This document shows, one piece after another, positions 11,872-23,465 of a DNA stretch of 64,000 nt (position 1 is its first letter; every line of letters starts with the position of its first letter). The notes beneath the pieces were generated by a model. The model was not told where the DNA came from and searched no databases. It worked only from the letters and a program-made list of their open reading frames with translations. Both the position numbers and the translations under genes were made by a program. Source of the DNA: Branchipolynoe longqiensis (lineage: Eukaryota > Annelida > Polychaeta > Phyllodocida > Polynoidae); the NCBI GenBank assembly GCA_030323885.1, contig CM059187.1:123825165-123889164 (forward strand), in the 5' to 3' direction.

Positions 11872-12095
11872 GTGGGAGTGGGTGTGGGTGTGGGTGTGGG
11901 TGTGGGAGAGGTGGGGGGAGGGGGTGGGGAGGGAGTAGCTGGTGGGTGGGGGAGTGGGAGTGGGGTGGTGTGAGGGAGGAGGGAGTGGGGTGGTGTGAGG
12001 GAGGAGGGAGTGGGGTAGTGTGAGGGAGGATGGAGTGGGGGTGGGGTGAGGGAGGAGGCAGTGGGGGAGCGGTAGTGGGGGTGGGTAGGGGGTAC
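11872..12095 (+). repeat. G-rich minisatellite, 25-bp period
   Basis: (TGTGGG)n at 11872-11905, then GAGGGAGGAGGGAGTGGGG-type units. TGTGAGG landmarks at 11969, 11994 and 12019 give a 25-bp period. G-run density suggests quadruplex potential. The Pro-rich antisense frames are artefacts. Confidence 0.9.
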
Positions 12096-12442
12096 TGCTG
12101 ATTAGCCACAGGCTAAGCGACTGTACTGCATGCTGTAACCTTTTGCCGGGTTCGCCACTTGCGGGTGGTGCCGACAGGGGCGCGCCGTGATAAACGCATG
12201 CCAAATAACGCCGACGTCGCCATGTTGGCCGTGCCGCAGACAGACCCAGTAATTGGTGTCATCATCGGAACCGAATTGCTCCTGCGAAGGGGGAAGTGGG
12301 AGTGGGGAGGGTGTGTGGGATCGGAGGGTGTGGGATAGGAGGGTGGATAGGAGGGTAGTGTAGGAAGGGGGCGGTGTGAATCCGATTTCAGATCAGGGTC
12401 TTTTGCATAATTATACGATAATATTAATAGTGCAGTTCTTTG
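12096..12442. other. Spacer, no gene seen
   Basis: Unique-looking sequence followed by a second G-rich patch at about 12290-12370. Confidence 0.5.
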
Positions 12443-12777
12443 TATGTATGTATATATATGTACATGCATGTATATGTATATGTATGTATATGTATGTATA
12501 TGTATTGATATGTATGTATATGTATGTATATGTATGTATATGTATGTATGTATATGTATGTATATTTATGTATATGCATGTTTATGTATGTATATGTATG
12601 TTTATGTATGTATGTATATGTATGGATATGTATGGTTATGTATGTGTATGTATGTTTATGTATATGTATATATGTGTATATGTGTGTATATGTGTATGTG
12701 TGTGCATGTGCATGTGTATGTATGTGTGTGCATATGATGTATGTATATGTATCAACATATGTATGTGTATGCGATAT
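12443..12777 (+). repeat. (TGTATGTATA)n microsatellite
   Basis: About 330 bp of TGTA/TATG units, grading into TGTG near the 3' end. Stop-free frames give Tyr/Met/Cys/Val peptides that are not genes. Confidence 0.95.
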
Positions 12778-12780
12778 ACA

Positions 12781-13294
12781 TACACTAAAACCTCTCTAAC
12801 CGACCACCTCCACAGATCGACCACTCCCCTATATCGATCGCTTTATTTATTGTCATGATATTTTAACTCAGGACCAGACAGGATGGCCGAATGAGTTAGA
12901 GTGTCCGTCTCCCGTGTTGGTAGATCGTGGGGTCGCGGGTTCGAACACTGGTCGAGTCAAACCAATGACTTAAAAATTGATACTTGTCGCTTCCTAGCCT
13001 GGCGCTTGGCATTATTAGGATAGGACAAGGACTGGTTGGCTCAGTGTCCGGATAATGTGACTGAGTGGGATATCAGATCATGGTGCTAGCGGCCTGGTCT
13101 TCCAGTGGGACATCACTATAAAGTCACCATGAGTGCGCACTGTCACAAGTCGGTACCCGTCCTCATATGACCTTAGATATTGCTAGGATGTAAAGCAACA
13201 ACAAACACAAACACAGCCCTAAACCGACCACCTCACTAAATGGACCACTTAAAGTCGGTCCCATGGTCGGTCGATTTAGAGAGGTTTGACTGTA
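12781..13294. mobile_element. MITE-A copy split by a SINE1
   Basis: Left arm TACACTAAAACCTCTCTAAC starts at 12781. The right arm ends GAGAGGTTTGACTGTA at 13294. About 345 bp of SINE1 separates the arms (12871-13215). Removing it leaves a normal MITE-A of about 170 bp. Confidence 0.85.
12871..13215 (+). mobile_element. SINE1 nested in MITE-A
   Basis: Head GGATGGCCGAATGAGTTAGA with a longer, Leu/Ser-like variable region and an excellent B box (GGGTTCGAACAC). Body is near consensus. Tail is GGATGTAAAGCAACAACAAA. The head differs from other copies, suggesting a distinct subfamily. Confidence 0.85.
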
Positions 13295-13920
13295 TATCAT
13301 ATACGCCATGCATCGCACATTGAAATATCCACGTTGCTATGATGGCCATTCCCTGACCCTGCATAGAATGTACCTAGAATCGAATCAGTCCATGTAACGC
13401 TCAGAATATGATGCATGTACACAAAAATCGAATAAATATATGTGTACGTGTGTGCATATGGAATGCGAGCTTTAGCTGTCGCGGCAACAGAGTCACCATT
13501 TACAGTACACGGGTTCTATTAGTATTATCTACTTCAGGTTGCCTGGCTATGGTTTGGCGAAATCCCATATTGTAATATACAACTGCACAAACAATCCAAA
13601 ACACTCAGGTCTGGGAGTAATTTGGGTGGCACCTCGGTTAGTTTAGTATGCATGAATGTGTGTGGTGACTTTTGTTTTTTTATGTTAAAGTTTTAAAAAA
13701 TCATTAAAAAAATTACTTTATTTGTTTTCTGTCACGTGGCTAACGATACCATGAACAACACATGCTGTAGTGAGTAAGTGTCTTACGACACACTTGTTTA
13801 TAAAGTGCTTTTATATTCTCCGTAAAAGCGATGCCCCGATAATAATAATACACCAAAATAGAAATTGAACACTTCTCACTACGATTACGGCCTTTGCTGC
13901 TGACATGGTGTTAAGCAATC
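13295..13920. other. Unannotated stretch
   Basis: No gene or family recognised. Confidence 0.5.
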
Positions 13921-13921
13921 A

Positions 13922-15184
13922 CCACTAACTAACTAACTAACTAACGAAGTAACTAATTACCTAACTAACTACCTAACTAACTACCTAACTAACTACCTAA
14001 CTACCTAACTAACTAACTACCTAACTAACTAACTACCTAACTAAGTAAGTAACTAACTATCTAACTAACTACCTAACTAACAAACCACTTAACTAACTAA
14101 GTAAGTAACTACCTAACTAACTACCTAACTAACTAACTAACTATCGAACTACCTACCTACCTACCTAACTAACTAACTAACTACCTAACTAACTACCTAA
14201 CTAACTAACTACCTAACTAACTAACTACCTACCTAACTACCTAACTACCTACCTAACTAACTACCTACCTAACTAAGTAACTAACTAACTATCTAACTAA
14301 CTACCTAACTAACAAACCACTTAACTAACTAAGTAAGCAACTACCTAACTAACTACCTAACTAACTAACTATCTAACAACCTACCTAACTAACTAACTAC
14401 CTAACTAACTACCTAACTAACTAACTACCTACCTAACTACCTAACTACCTTACTACCTACCTAACTAACTACCTACCTAACTAACTAACTACCTAACTAA
14501 GTATCTAGCTAACTAACTACCTAAGTAACTAACTAAGTAACTAACTAACTACCTAACTAACTAACTACCTACATAACTAACTACCTAACTACCTAACTAC
14601 ATAACTAACTACCTACCTAACTAACTACCTACCTAATTAACTACTTAACTAAACTAACTACCTAACTAACTACCTAACTACCTACCTAACTACCTACCTA
14701 ACTACCTACCTAACTACCTAACTAACTACTTAACTAACGACCTACCTACCTAACTACATAACTAACTAAGTAACTAGGTACCTAGCTAAGTAACTACCTA
14801 ATTAACTAACTAACTACCTAACTAACTAACTAGCTACCTGACTACTAACTACCTAACTAAGTAACTAACTACCTAACTAACTAATTAACTAACTACCTAA
14901 CTAACTAACTACCTAACTAACTAACTACCTTACTAACTAACTAAGTAACTAACTACCTAACTAAGTAACTAACTAACTACCTAACTACTAACTACCTAAC
15001 TAACTAGTAAGTAAGTAAGTAACTACCTATCTAACTAACTACCTAACTAAATAACTAACGACCTAACTAACTAACTACCTAAGTAACTAACTAACTAACT
15101 ACCTAACTACCTACCTAACTAACTACCTAACTAACTAACTAACTGAGTAAGTAAGTAACTAACTAAGTAAGTAAGTAAGTAAGC
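13922..15184 (+). repeat. (CTAA/CTAC)n satellite, 1.26 kb
   Basis: Tetranucleotide array of CTAA with interspersed CTAC, GTAA and CTAT. Blocks around CAAACCACTTAAC recur at 14081 and 14313 with the same flanks, showing a higher-order duplication of about 232 bp. Stops occur in all frames. Confidence 0.97.
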
Positions 15185-15608
15185 AGCATGTATAAGGCGG
15201 CCCATTCTGCTATAAGTAAAAGTACATGTGCGTGTATCGGGACTCCCCTCACGCTGGTAGAGTGTGTTCCATACACCGGCCAACACTCACCATGTGTTTA
15301 CGAAATTACAAGCGTGTAACCAACCCGTCTAGCTCTGCCATCCACATGTCCACACCCGGCGTACACGGCACGTGCGGCCCACATTGCCATAACTCTGCAC
15401 CCATCAGCAGGCTGATGCTCTGCAAACAGCAGAGAGCAATGTTCTTAATTAGTAAGTGAAACAAAATGATAGAAAAGAAGAAAACAATAACCAGAAGAAA
15501 GAAGAACACAAGACCCAGTAGTGAGATTTTGTGTGCGTGTATGGGTGTGTTTGATATGCACCCTTTGACCACCAATTTCACCCCCTGAAACCAGAGGAGG
15601 GATCCAAG
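15185..15608. other. Spacer, no gene seen
   Basis: Two short overlapping open frames have no recognisable domain. Confidence 0.45.
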
Positions 15609-16337
15609 TTAAGGCCCCGTCACATACACGTTAATGGACGTAGTTGAACGTAGTGGAGGCTAACATAGTTCAACATAGTTCAACGTAGTTCAACGTAGTT
15701 CAACGTAGTTCAATGTAGTCCAACGTAGTCCAACGTAGTCCAACGTATTTCAACGTAGTGCAAACCTAGTGCCAACGTAGTGCCAACGTAGTGCCAACGT
15801 AGTGCCAACGTAGTGCCAACATACCAGCATCCATACTTCTCCATGATGAGAACGTGATAAGATTGTATGTGGGCAGTGAGTTCCGATTTAAGCTCTGGAC
15901 ATGTTCAAAAGAGAAGTACCTTTGAAGTTTGAGGCAGGCATAGCCTCCGTGATGATACCGTACTCTAGCGTACACTAGTGTACTTCTTAATGTACTCTAG
16001 CATACTCTAGTATACTCTAGTGTACCCTAGTGTACTTTGACCTACCTTGGCTGTTCTGCCATGGTCACATAGCCGTTAGTGGACGAAGTTGAACGTAGTT
16101 GAACATAGTGGAGGGTTACATAGTTCGATGTAGTTCAACGTAGTTGGACGTACCGGGATCCATACCATAGCATACCGTGATCTGTACTGTAACATATTTA
16201 TCCACACTATTAGGTGGGTGATCAACCAAAAGCTGCCGTACCTTAACATAGTTTAACATTGTGATAGCACGTTTGACCCATGTTAATCTATACTACTTTC
16301 AACTACGTTCACCAACGTGTATTTGAGCAGGCTTTAG
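15609..16337. mobile_element. TIR element with internal 10-11-bp tandem repeats
   Basis: The left end TTAAGGCCCCGTCACATACA and the reverse complement of the right end (CTAAAGCCTGCTCAAATACA) share a diverged inverted repeat of about 45 bp, continuing through CGTT..TG.ACGTAGTTGAA. Inside are arrays of GTTCAACGTA (about 15660-15760) and GTGCCAACGTA (about 15765-15825). No coding capacity. Non-autonomous DNA transposon is the best explanation. Confidence 0.7.
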
Positions 16338-16979
16338 GATGATTGGTCAGGCTTCCTACCACTCCCCCCCCCCATCAACACCGACCCCCTAATTACCCCC
16401 CTCCCCACACACACCTCCCTGCCCGGCCAGTGCACGTAGTTACTATCGTAGTATGTCATCACGTGGGTGGATCATGTAAATCGGTACTGGTACAGGGAGC
16501 CTATATACACATATACATTATATACTTATATATATATGAAGTATATATATACATGAAAATGTATATGAAATATATAGATATATATACATGAAAATATATG
16601 TATATATATATAGGCATGTATTATGTGTATATGTTTTTATCTACATGTATGTTGAGAAGAAGATATATTCTCTGGCGGAGATATATTAAATGGCCACCTA
16701 AAGTTAAAATTTGACCATCCAAATGGGTCTATTAGTGATAATGGCCAGACGCAGCTGGCATACAGTGCTTAGAGCCCCTCACAGGTGGCGCCATTGTGGC
16801 CAATACTGTACTACACAGGGTCAGTTAGATAGGATATAGTGAGTATACCATAATATAGGGAACTGAAGATAGTGTTCTGGTTTATATTCCCAAAATAGAT
16901 TATAGAGCAGATATATGTGTGTATATATATTTATGTATACTTGTATATATATGTATATATATACATATATTTAACTCTA
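16338..16979. other. C-rich and TA-rich spacer
   Basis: C-rich patch at 16365-16420; TA/TATG-rich tracts at 16505-16615 and 16915-16970. No gene. Confidence 0.55.
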
Positions 16980-17488
16980 TACAGTATAACCCCGTTAAAC
17001 CAAACTTAAAGGGACCCTAAAAATTTGTTTGGATTAACCGATCATTGGTTTAACCAAGCTTTGGCTTTGACTTTGAGTAAGTGTGTATTGCACATGTAAT
17101 ATGCAATGCATGTGGTCACTTTGATTATTGTTTTCATGTATATACAGTATAACCCCATTAAACCAAGCTCGGTTAAACCAAACAATTGGTTAATCCAAAC
17201 TTTTTTCGGTGGCCCGGCAAAATACTACCATTTATCATATAAAAAAAAAAAGTCAGTGGGGTCTCAGATGACCTTATAACCACATGAAAGTTTGGTTTAA
17301 CCATACCAGAGTGGCCTGGGGTCCGACAATCTTGTTTGGATTAACCAATAATTTGGATTAACCAACTTTGGTTTAAGCAACTTTTTTTTATATGATAAAT
17401 GGTAGTATCTTGCCGGGCCACCGAAAAAAGTTTGTATTAACCGATAATTTGGTTTAACTGAGCTTGGTTTAATGGGGTTATACTGTAC
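16980..17488. mobile_element. MITE-B composite (Tigger-like), three termini
   Basis: Starts TACAGTATAACCCCGTTAAA and ends with the inverted terminus GGGGTTATACTGTA. A second inward left terminus (TACAGTATAACCCCATTAAA) lies at 17143. The unit is therefore a solo arm of about 163 bp fused to a near-palindrome of about 345 bp. The same three-ended arrangement occurs at 38885-39372. Terminal TA is compatible with a TA target. Confidence 0.85.
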
Positions 17489-17711
17489 ATGTATATGTAT
17501 GTATATGTGTGTACAGTTGAACTGAACTAGGAATAAACCAGCTTATCCACCTCATCTAGTTTATTGCACAGTTGATCGCTGTAGCAATATGGGTAAAATC
17601 AAAATTGTTCACACCCACATACACTTATGGTGTTTTTCTTTTACTCCCCTAATTCACTTCAATCTGATACGCATGTGGGATGTTATCACATAATGCATAC
17701 ACGGCAGAATG

Positions 17712-18545
17712 AAGGCCATTTGGAGTTTTTACAGCACATATTGTATACCATAGTAAGGCCATTTGATATTTTACTGCATATATTGTATTCTATACCAAGG
17801 TCATTTGGCCCTTGACTGCACATATTGTATTCCATACGGAGACCATTTGATCTTTTACTGCACATATTGTATTCCATAGTATGGCCATTTAACCTTTAAC
17901 TGCACATATTGTATTCCATATGGAGACCATTTGATCTTTTACTGCACATATTGTATTCCATAGTATGGCCATTTCCTAATATTACCATTTGACCTTTTAC
18001 TGCACATATAGTGTTCCATAGTATTAGTAAGGCGATTAAACCTGTACTGCATATAGTGCATCCCACATTAAGACCAATTTGGATCTTTTACTGCACATAT
18101 TGTCTTCCACTGTAACTTGTAAGGCCCTTGGCTCTTCTACTACATATATAATTTTCGAGAATATAACATTTGTACATTGAAATACATTTATTGTATACCA
18201 TAACAATGCTATTTGGAGATTTTATCGCAGTTACTGTATTCCATAATAATGCTATTTGGAACTTTTACAGTACTTAATTTATTCCAAAATAAGGCCATAT
18301 GGAACTTTTACTGCACATGTTGTATGCCATAATGAGGCCATATGGAACTTTTACTGCACATGTTGTATGCCATAATGAGGCCATATGGAACTTTTACTGC
18401 ACATCTTATATGCCATAATGAGGCCATATTGAACTTTTACTGCACATGTTGTATGCCATAATGAGGCCATTTGGAACGTTTATTTCACATATCACATTTC
18501 ATGCGGTCATTTAGACCTTTTATTGCTCGATTGCATTTCATAGCT
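17712..18545 (+). repeat. 43-47-bp minisatellite
   Basis: About 18 degenerate units containing GGCCATTTGGAACTTTTACT and GCACATATTGTATTCCATA. Adjacent units at 18297-18470 are nearly identical with a 43-bp period, while the left units are more diverged. Confidence 0.9.
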
Positions 18546-18757
18546 ATAACTGAAGTTCATACTGTCACAGTGTCAATGAATGCATGGCAACGTCAAGTGT
18601 TTTCTCTATTCTCAAAGTGAACAGATATCATTTAGTGGACCCCAAGGTACTAATTCATAACGTTACCACGTATACAACATTCTATATTCTATCTAACTCT
18701 TATGTGAAGTAACCGTTATTATACATGGTTAACTTAGGAAATATTTTAAATGTAAAC

Positions 18758-18935
18758 CAGGCGCGACAATAGACCATGGGATCGTGGGTTCGAGCACTGG
18801 TCGAGTCAAACCAATGACTTAAAAATTGATACTTGTCGCTTCCTAGCCAGGCACTCGGCATTATTAGGATAGGGAAAGGAGCAGTGGAATGAGGAAGACC
18901 AGTGGTCTGCGACTGAAATTTCCCCTGCTTAAACA
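18758..18935 (+). mobile_element. SINE1b: SINE1 head/body with a different 3' tail
   Basis: B box GGGTTCGAGCAC, GAGTCAAACCAATGACTTAA and GGCATTATTAGGATAGGG match SINE1. The element then switches to GTGGAATGAGGAAGACCAGT followed by CTGAAATTTCCCCTGCTTAA. The same tail is found at 26347-26385 (reverse) and 32229-32283. Confidence 0.8.
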
Positions 18936-19550
18936 ACTAATTCGCTACACTCGGCTGTCATGGAGAGAATACGGGAGGAAAGATAGAAAACAGACAGAAA
19001 CTGGTTTAAATAAATTTAATAGAAAACAAATCGGACCTTGGCAGGTGGAACAACATGTAACAGGTGGCGGCATGGCCAGAAATCATACGCTGACTGGAGT
19101 GCGTAACGAGGAGATCAGTCCCAGGCGGGTTGTAGTAGATTCAGGTAGTTTCAAGTCGAGGATCAGTGCTCACCCCCCGAGAAAGAGGGTGGGCGGGTGG
19201 GGAAATGATGTGTACAGTAGCAGTGTCAAGCGGAGACTGAGTGAAAAACAGAAAGGCGATTCAGCAGGAAAGGTACACACCGGCAGCCTCATGAGCAAAT
19301 TACCCATGTTAGCCTCGGGCCAACATGCACAATGTATCAGAAAAAATCCCAAAGAAACGTATCAACAAACTTTGAAAAGACACATATAATTCTGATATAA
19401 TTGCCTTCAGCAGTAACAGGTTCAATTGAATTGATTTAGTATTTATTCCGTTCCACGCAGCAAGAAATCCTTCCTAAGTGCACCGGTATCAAATATGGAT
19501 ATACATGTATATGATCAAGTCAAAATGAGTGGTTCAGTTTAAAAGAATTT
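18936..19550. other. Unannotated stretch
   Basis: A 166-codon frame (18889-19389) begins inside the SINE1b tail. It is basic and hydrophilic and has no recognisable domain, so I treat it as chance. Confidence 0.45.
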
Positions 19551-19578
19551 ATATTCTTTATTGGACTATGCAACTTTG

Positions 19579-19922
19579 TTTAAAGCTGCATAGTCCGATT
19601 AAATATCAAATTTTCAAAACCATACCAATTATCTAGATTTGATTTGACATACCTAACTTAGATACTGATGCCCTTATTAAGCAAAGAAGGCAATACTGAG
19701 TCAATTTAACAGAACCTGTTACTTCAGAAGTCTATGGTGTCAGAGTTTTGGCAAGCTTGCCAAAACTAATTGTCCATGTTTGCCCTCAAAATATCTAAAA
19801 AGTTTACCATTTAAAATAAAAGTAACTTTGAACTAATGCAAAGTAGATACTAGTAATCGATCTAATATATTTATCTCAGAAAAATTACAGAAATTCAAAA
19901 CCATTGGAGTATGCAACTTTAA
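19579..19922 (+). mobile_element. TTAA-MITE, complete (344 bp)
   Basis: Bounded by TTAA on both sides. The left TIR is TTAAAGCTGCATAGTCCGAT and the right end is GGAGTATGCAACTTTAA (one mismatch in the arm). A central palindrome lies at about 19744-19767. A fragment of another right end (GGACTATGCAACTTTG) lies immediately upstream at 19562-19577. Confidence 0.9.
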
Positions 19923-20114
19923 TCCCCTCCATGAAATGATAATTATAACTTGCTGTGCTTAAACTCAGCATAATGCTTATGATAATTGGAAACTTTAGAG
20001 ATAGTTGGAGTGCAAGCAGGCGACATAATGTGTGTGTGGATACAGGTTGAATACACCATTGCCACACGAATTAGGTCACGGTGACACACAAAATCATCAC
20101 CCAGCGAGGTTTAA

Positions 20115-20355
20115 TGTTCTTAAGGTGCAAAACCACAAATACATTATAATCTAAGTTTCTTTAGTTTGATGTAACTTTTATTTAAAATAGCTAAGTTTAG
20201 AGATATTTGAAGTGCAAACATGCAAAATATTCCCTTCAATGTGGCGACATTTGTTTAACAAGGGCACCAGTATCTAAGTTAGATATGTAGAATCAAATCG
20301 AGATACTTGATTTGGTTTTGAAAATTTGATGTTTTTATCGGACTATGCAGCTTTG
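20115..20355 (-). mobile_element. TTAA-MITE, partial, reverse orientation
   Basis: Reverse-complement matches to the MITE interior (ATCTAAGTTAGATATGTAGA, TTTTGAAAATTTGATG) end in ATCGGACTATGCAGCTTTG. The other end is decayed. Confidence 0.75.
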
Positions 20356-20699
20356 CATAACCCACAGCATACACGTGGAATGCTTCACAGTGCCCTATTT
20401 GGTTTCTACAATGTGGCATTAATTGTGCCACCAAGCTCCAACCCACGTCGTGGCCAGCAGACCATGCATGCCTCCCCACGATTAGCCGAAATGACATGTT
20501 CAGTCCATTTACACAGCTCCCACTGGGATGCCGGGTGATACTGACCTAACCACAGTTTAGTTACCTCCGCGCCCGGTTGCCAGCACCCCCCCCCCCCCCC
20601 ACGCGCCCCTCGCCCCCGGCCCCCTGGAGGCCCCGTTTGACTCAGCGTTTGACTAAATTTCCCTTTCTGGATATCCTGGCCGCGTATAGAGTTTTTTTG
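20356..20699. other. Spacer with poly-C tract
   Basis: C run at about 20586-20600; no gene. Confidence 0.5.
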
Positions 20700-20775
20700 T
20701 GTTTTTTTTTGGTAAAGTATTTATTCATCTGAATATGACATTTGTCAGTGCCGGAGCACTGGTCTTCCGGCTATC
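20700..20775 (-). mobile_element. Retroposon-like tail X (reverse)
   Basis: The reverse complement reads GCCGGAAGACCAGTGCTCCG, then GCACTGACAAA, ATTCAGATGAATAAA and an A run. Related copies are at 29904-29976 and 61352-61405. The shared poly-A side and variable 5' ends suggest a retroposed sequence. Confidence 0.6.
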
Positions 20776-21157
20776 TTACTATTAGAATTGACATTCTAAA
20801 TAATCTAAGTTTGGTCAGTGATGTATTAGTCACAGCACAGATCCTGTGGAATTAAGGGAGTGGCTCCTCCTGTATAATGTACAGCACCAGTCACTGCAGT
20901 TCATGCAAAAATGGGGAGCAGCACCTAGTAGAAGATGTATACTCAGCGCAACTCAAACAATCGTTGTGGATTACATTTTTTCTCTTATAAAACAAGCTAA
21001 GTTTATAGTTGACAATATATTTTGTCTGTCTTATATACTGTTCAATGTCTTTAAACAGATTGATAGTTGTGTAGGGTGTTCGGTGTGTTGATGGTTTGTT
21101 CATGATGGTTAAGGATGGTGGCAGGGGAGGGGGGCCCATTGGGTGGTGCCTTGAATG

Positions 21158-21318
21158 CCATTAAACTGTCCCCACTGATCTAAATTAGACCGAAATCGCC
21201 ATTCACCATTGCTTCCACTCTCTGAAATCCAAATGAAAATAGTTTTGAATTCATATCAAAACCAGCCTTGAAAAACTTGAAATAGCCTTGAATTCCATAT
21301 CTTCACATGTGTACGGAC
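21158..21318 (+). repeat. Dispersed repeat Y
   Basis: Matches 36228-36388: CATTAAACTGTCCCCACTGA, CAAATGAAAATAGT.TTGAAT and TTGAATTCCATATCTTCACA then TGTGTAC. Family unknown. Confidence 0.8.
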
Positions 21319-21558
21319 CCTGTGGTTATTTCCACGACAACAACGAAGCATATCTTGTAATAGACTAATAATAATAATGAATAAATAAATAAAATACCAC
21401 TCCCACCAAAAATTCATATTTTTAAATAGTTGTGTGCTCATTTGGCATACATTACTTTGCTCTATGTTACCTGTTTGAAATGTAATATTTTAGTAAGATA
21501 TGTTTAACCACTGTATGACCCCCAATAGACGATGTTTACCTTTTGTGCTGGGGGATCG

Positions 21559-21904
21559 TTAAAGCTGCATAGTCCGATGAAATATAAAAAAAAACACCAA
21601 TTATCTGGATTTGATTTGACATATCTAACTTAGATACTGATGCACTTATTAAGCATTTGTTTCTGCATAGAAGGCAATACTGAGTCAATTTAACAGAACC
21701 TGTTACTGCAGAAGTCTATCGTGTCAGAGTTTGGCAAGCATCCCAAAACTAATTTTCTATGTTTGACCCAAAATATCTAAACAGTTTACCATTTAAAATA
21801 AAAGTAACTTTGAACTAATGTAAAGTACATACTTGTGATCGATCTAATATATTTACCTCAGAAAAAATACAGAAATGCTAAACCATCAGACTATGCAACT
21901 TTAA
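21559..21904 (+). mobile_element. TTAA-MITE, complete (346 bp)
   Basis: Left end TTAAAGCTGCATAGTCCGAT, right end CAGACTATGCAACTTTAA. The central palindrome is decayed (TTTGGCAAGCATCCCAAAA). The preceding flank, from CCCAATAGACGATG to GTGCTGGGGG, recurs at 43853-43893. Confidence 0.9.
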
Positions 21905-21978
21905 ACAAACAAACAAACAAATATTTGTTAAATGGCCACAGCTTTGTAAGCTGAATGATGGTGTGCGGATGTGTGGGT

Positions 21979-22005
21979 GTGTGTGGGGGGGGGGGGGGGG
22001 GGGGG
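21979..22005 (+). repeat. (TGTG) plus poly-G tract
   Basis: About 20 consecutive G. Confidence 0.95.
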
Positions 22006-22189
22006 CTCAGGCGGAAGGAGCAGCTTGACAGAGCACAAATAACACTTCCCGGCCGAACTCGATAGACACCCCGAACGCGCGCGGCGTCCCCCGTCGTCAC
22101 ATTGCTAGGCGACAGACATCGCAGGGCCGTCCTGACGGAATCATCTAGTTCCCGGGCTGTCCGCGAGGTGTGACCCGTCGGGGTGAGGG

Positions 22190-22345
22190 TGTGAATACTA
22201 AACGAGTCGCCGCAGCTGGTCGGCGCTTGGCAGGTCACGGGTTCGATCTGCCACTGTGGCATGACAGTGTTCATGACCTGGCAATTTGTGCAGAACCCCC
22301 TCCCCCCCGCCAATAAAGAATGTACAGAAATAGAAAGAGAAGAAA
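22190..22345 (+). mobile_element. Possible tRNA-like retroposon
   Basis: CACGGGTTCGATCTGCC resembles a pol III B box and the stretch ends in AATAAAGAATGTACAGAAAT. No clear A box and only one copy seen, so confidence is low. Confidence 0.3.
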
Positions 22346-23011
22346 AAGCCTCCCCCGCCACCGCGCCACCTTCTCCTCTTCTGTTTTTGTCACCATTAAA
22401 ATAAAAGACTTATTGTGGTTATGGACTCATGGTCATAATAGACATAATCATAATAATAAAATCTATTATATTATTGAATATTGTTGTCATCGACCATGAT
22501 CACCATAGCCATGCAAAGAACATCTATAATAATTGTAAAAATAATATAATATATATATATATAAATAATTTATAAAGAGTAATGATAATATATGTATAAT
22601 TTAACTGAATCTTTCCATTGCAATTTCTTCTTTTTTTTTTAGCCGAATTGATTGGAAAAAGGAGCCACCAATAATAATAATACTTATAATAATAATACTA
22701 GAGTATTATTACTATTACTGCTAATAATACCAATAATAGCCCACGCGAAAAATAAAGGAGATACACGCGAAAATTAATCAACTGTGCCATATTGAACTCG
22801 CTAGAACAGACGGGCACAAGAAAGACTCAGAAGATCAATAAAACCATAGCTTTAGGACATGGCCGGGGCCTAAATGTCACTCCTCAATGACGGCTACTCT
22901 AGCAACGTGTCGTTTTGGAACATCCATCTCCTGAGATGTGTCCCCAATACCGTGTCAACCTTACGGGGGTTAAAAGTGTGCCCGAGGGTCACGTGTCAGT
23001 TGGAACTACAG
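22346..23011. other. AT-rich spacer
   Basis: TAATAATA-rich stretches at 22440-22600 and 22665-22735. No gene. Confidence 0.5.
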
Positions 23012-23144
23012 TGATGTAACTCAAAAGTTAGCCACTTAAAATAAAAGTTACTTTAAGCTAAAGAAGGTACATAATAACGATCAACCGAATGTATTTATCT
23101 CAGAAATTTTCAGAAACAAAAACCATCGGACTATGCAACTTTAA
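23012..23144 (+). mobile_element. TTAA-MITE, right half
   Basis: AAAATAAAAGTTACTTTAAG, TATTTATCTCAGAAATTTTC and ATCGGACTATGCAACTTTAA match the right arm. The left half is missing. Confidence 0.8.
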
Positions 23145-23392
23145 TGTGTTTGTTAATTTTCACTTACGCTGAAGTTACAGGCCATTTGTAGGACCTGTCA
23201 CTCAATTGTCAATTCAGTCCTACTCTTACTAATGCATTGGTTGGCTGGGGATTAGGGAGCCATGCATATATATATACCTTATATATATATATATGAGATT
23301 GTCCAGATAGGTTTTCTAACACCCCCTCAACTACTGGCATATACACTGTGCTGAAATTATGTGAATAACGGAAGGAAAGTGTGAATGTGGTT

Positions 23393-23465
23393 TGGGAGGT
23401 AGGGGAGGTAGGGGAGGTAGGGGAGGTAGGGGAGGTAGGGGAGGTAGGGGAGGTAGGGGAGGGGG
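23393..23465 (+). repeat. (GGGGAGGTA)n, 9-bp tandem repeat
   Basis: Seven to eight nearly perfect units, implying recent expansion. Regular G4 runs make quadruplex formation plausible. Confidence 0.97.

Noticed and set aside
12376..12858. Tyr/Met/Cys/Val-rich frames
   Set aside because: Translation of a TGTATGTATA microsatellite.
16980..17488. LTR-type terminal repeats
   Set aside because: The termini are inverted, not direct, and no primer-binding site or polypurine tract is present.
18889..19389. 166-codon open frame as a possible gene
   Set aside because: Start codon lies in a SINE1b tail, there is no recognisable domain, and its length is not exceptional in 64 kb of both strands.
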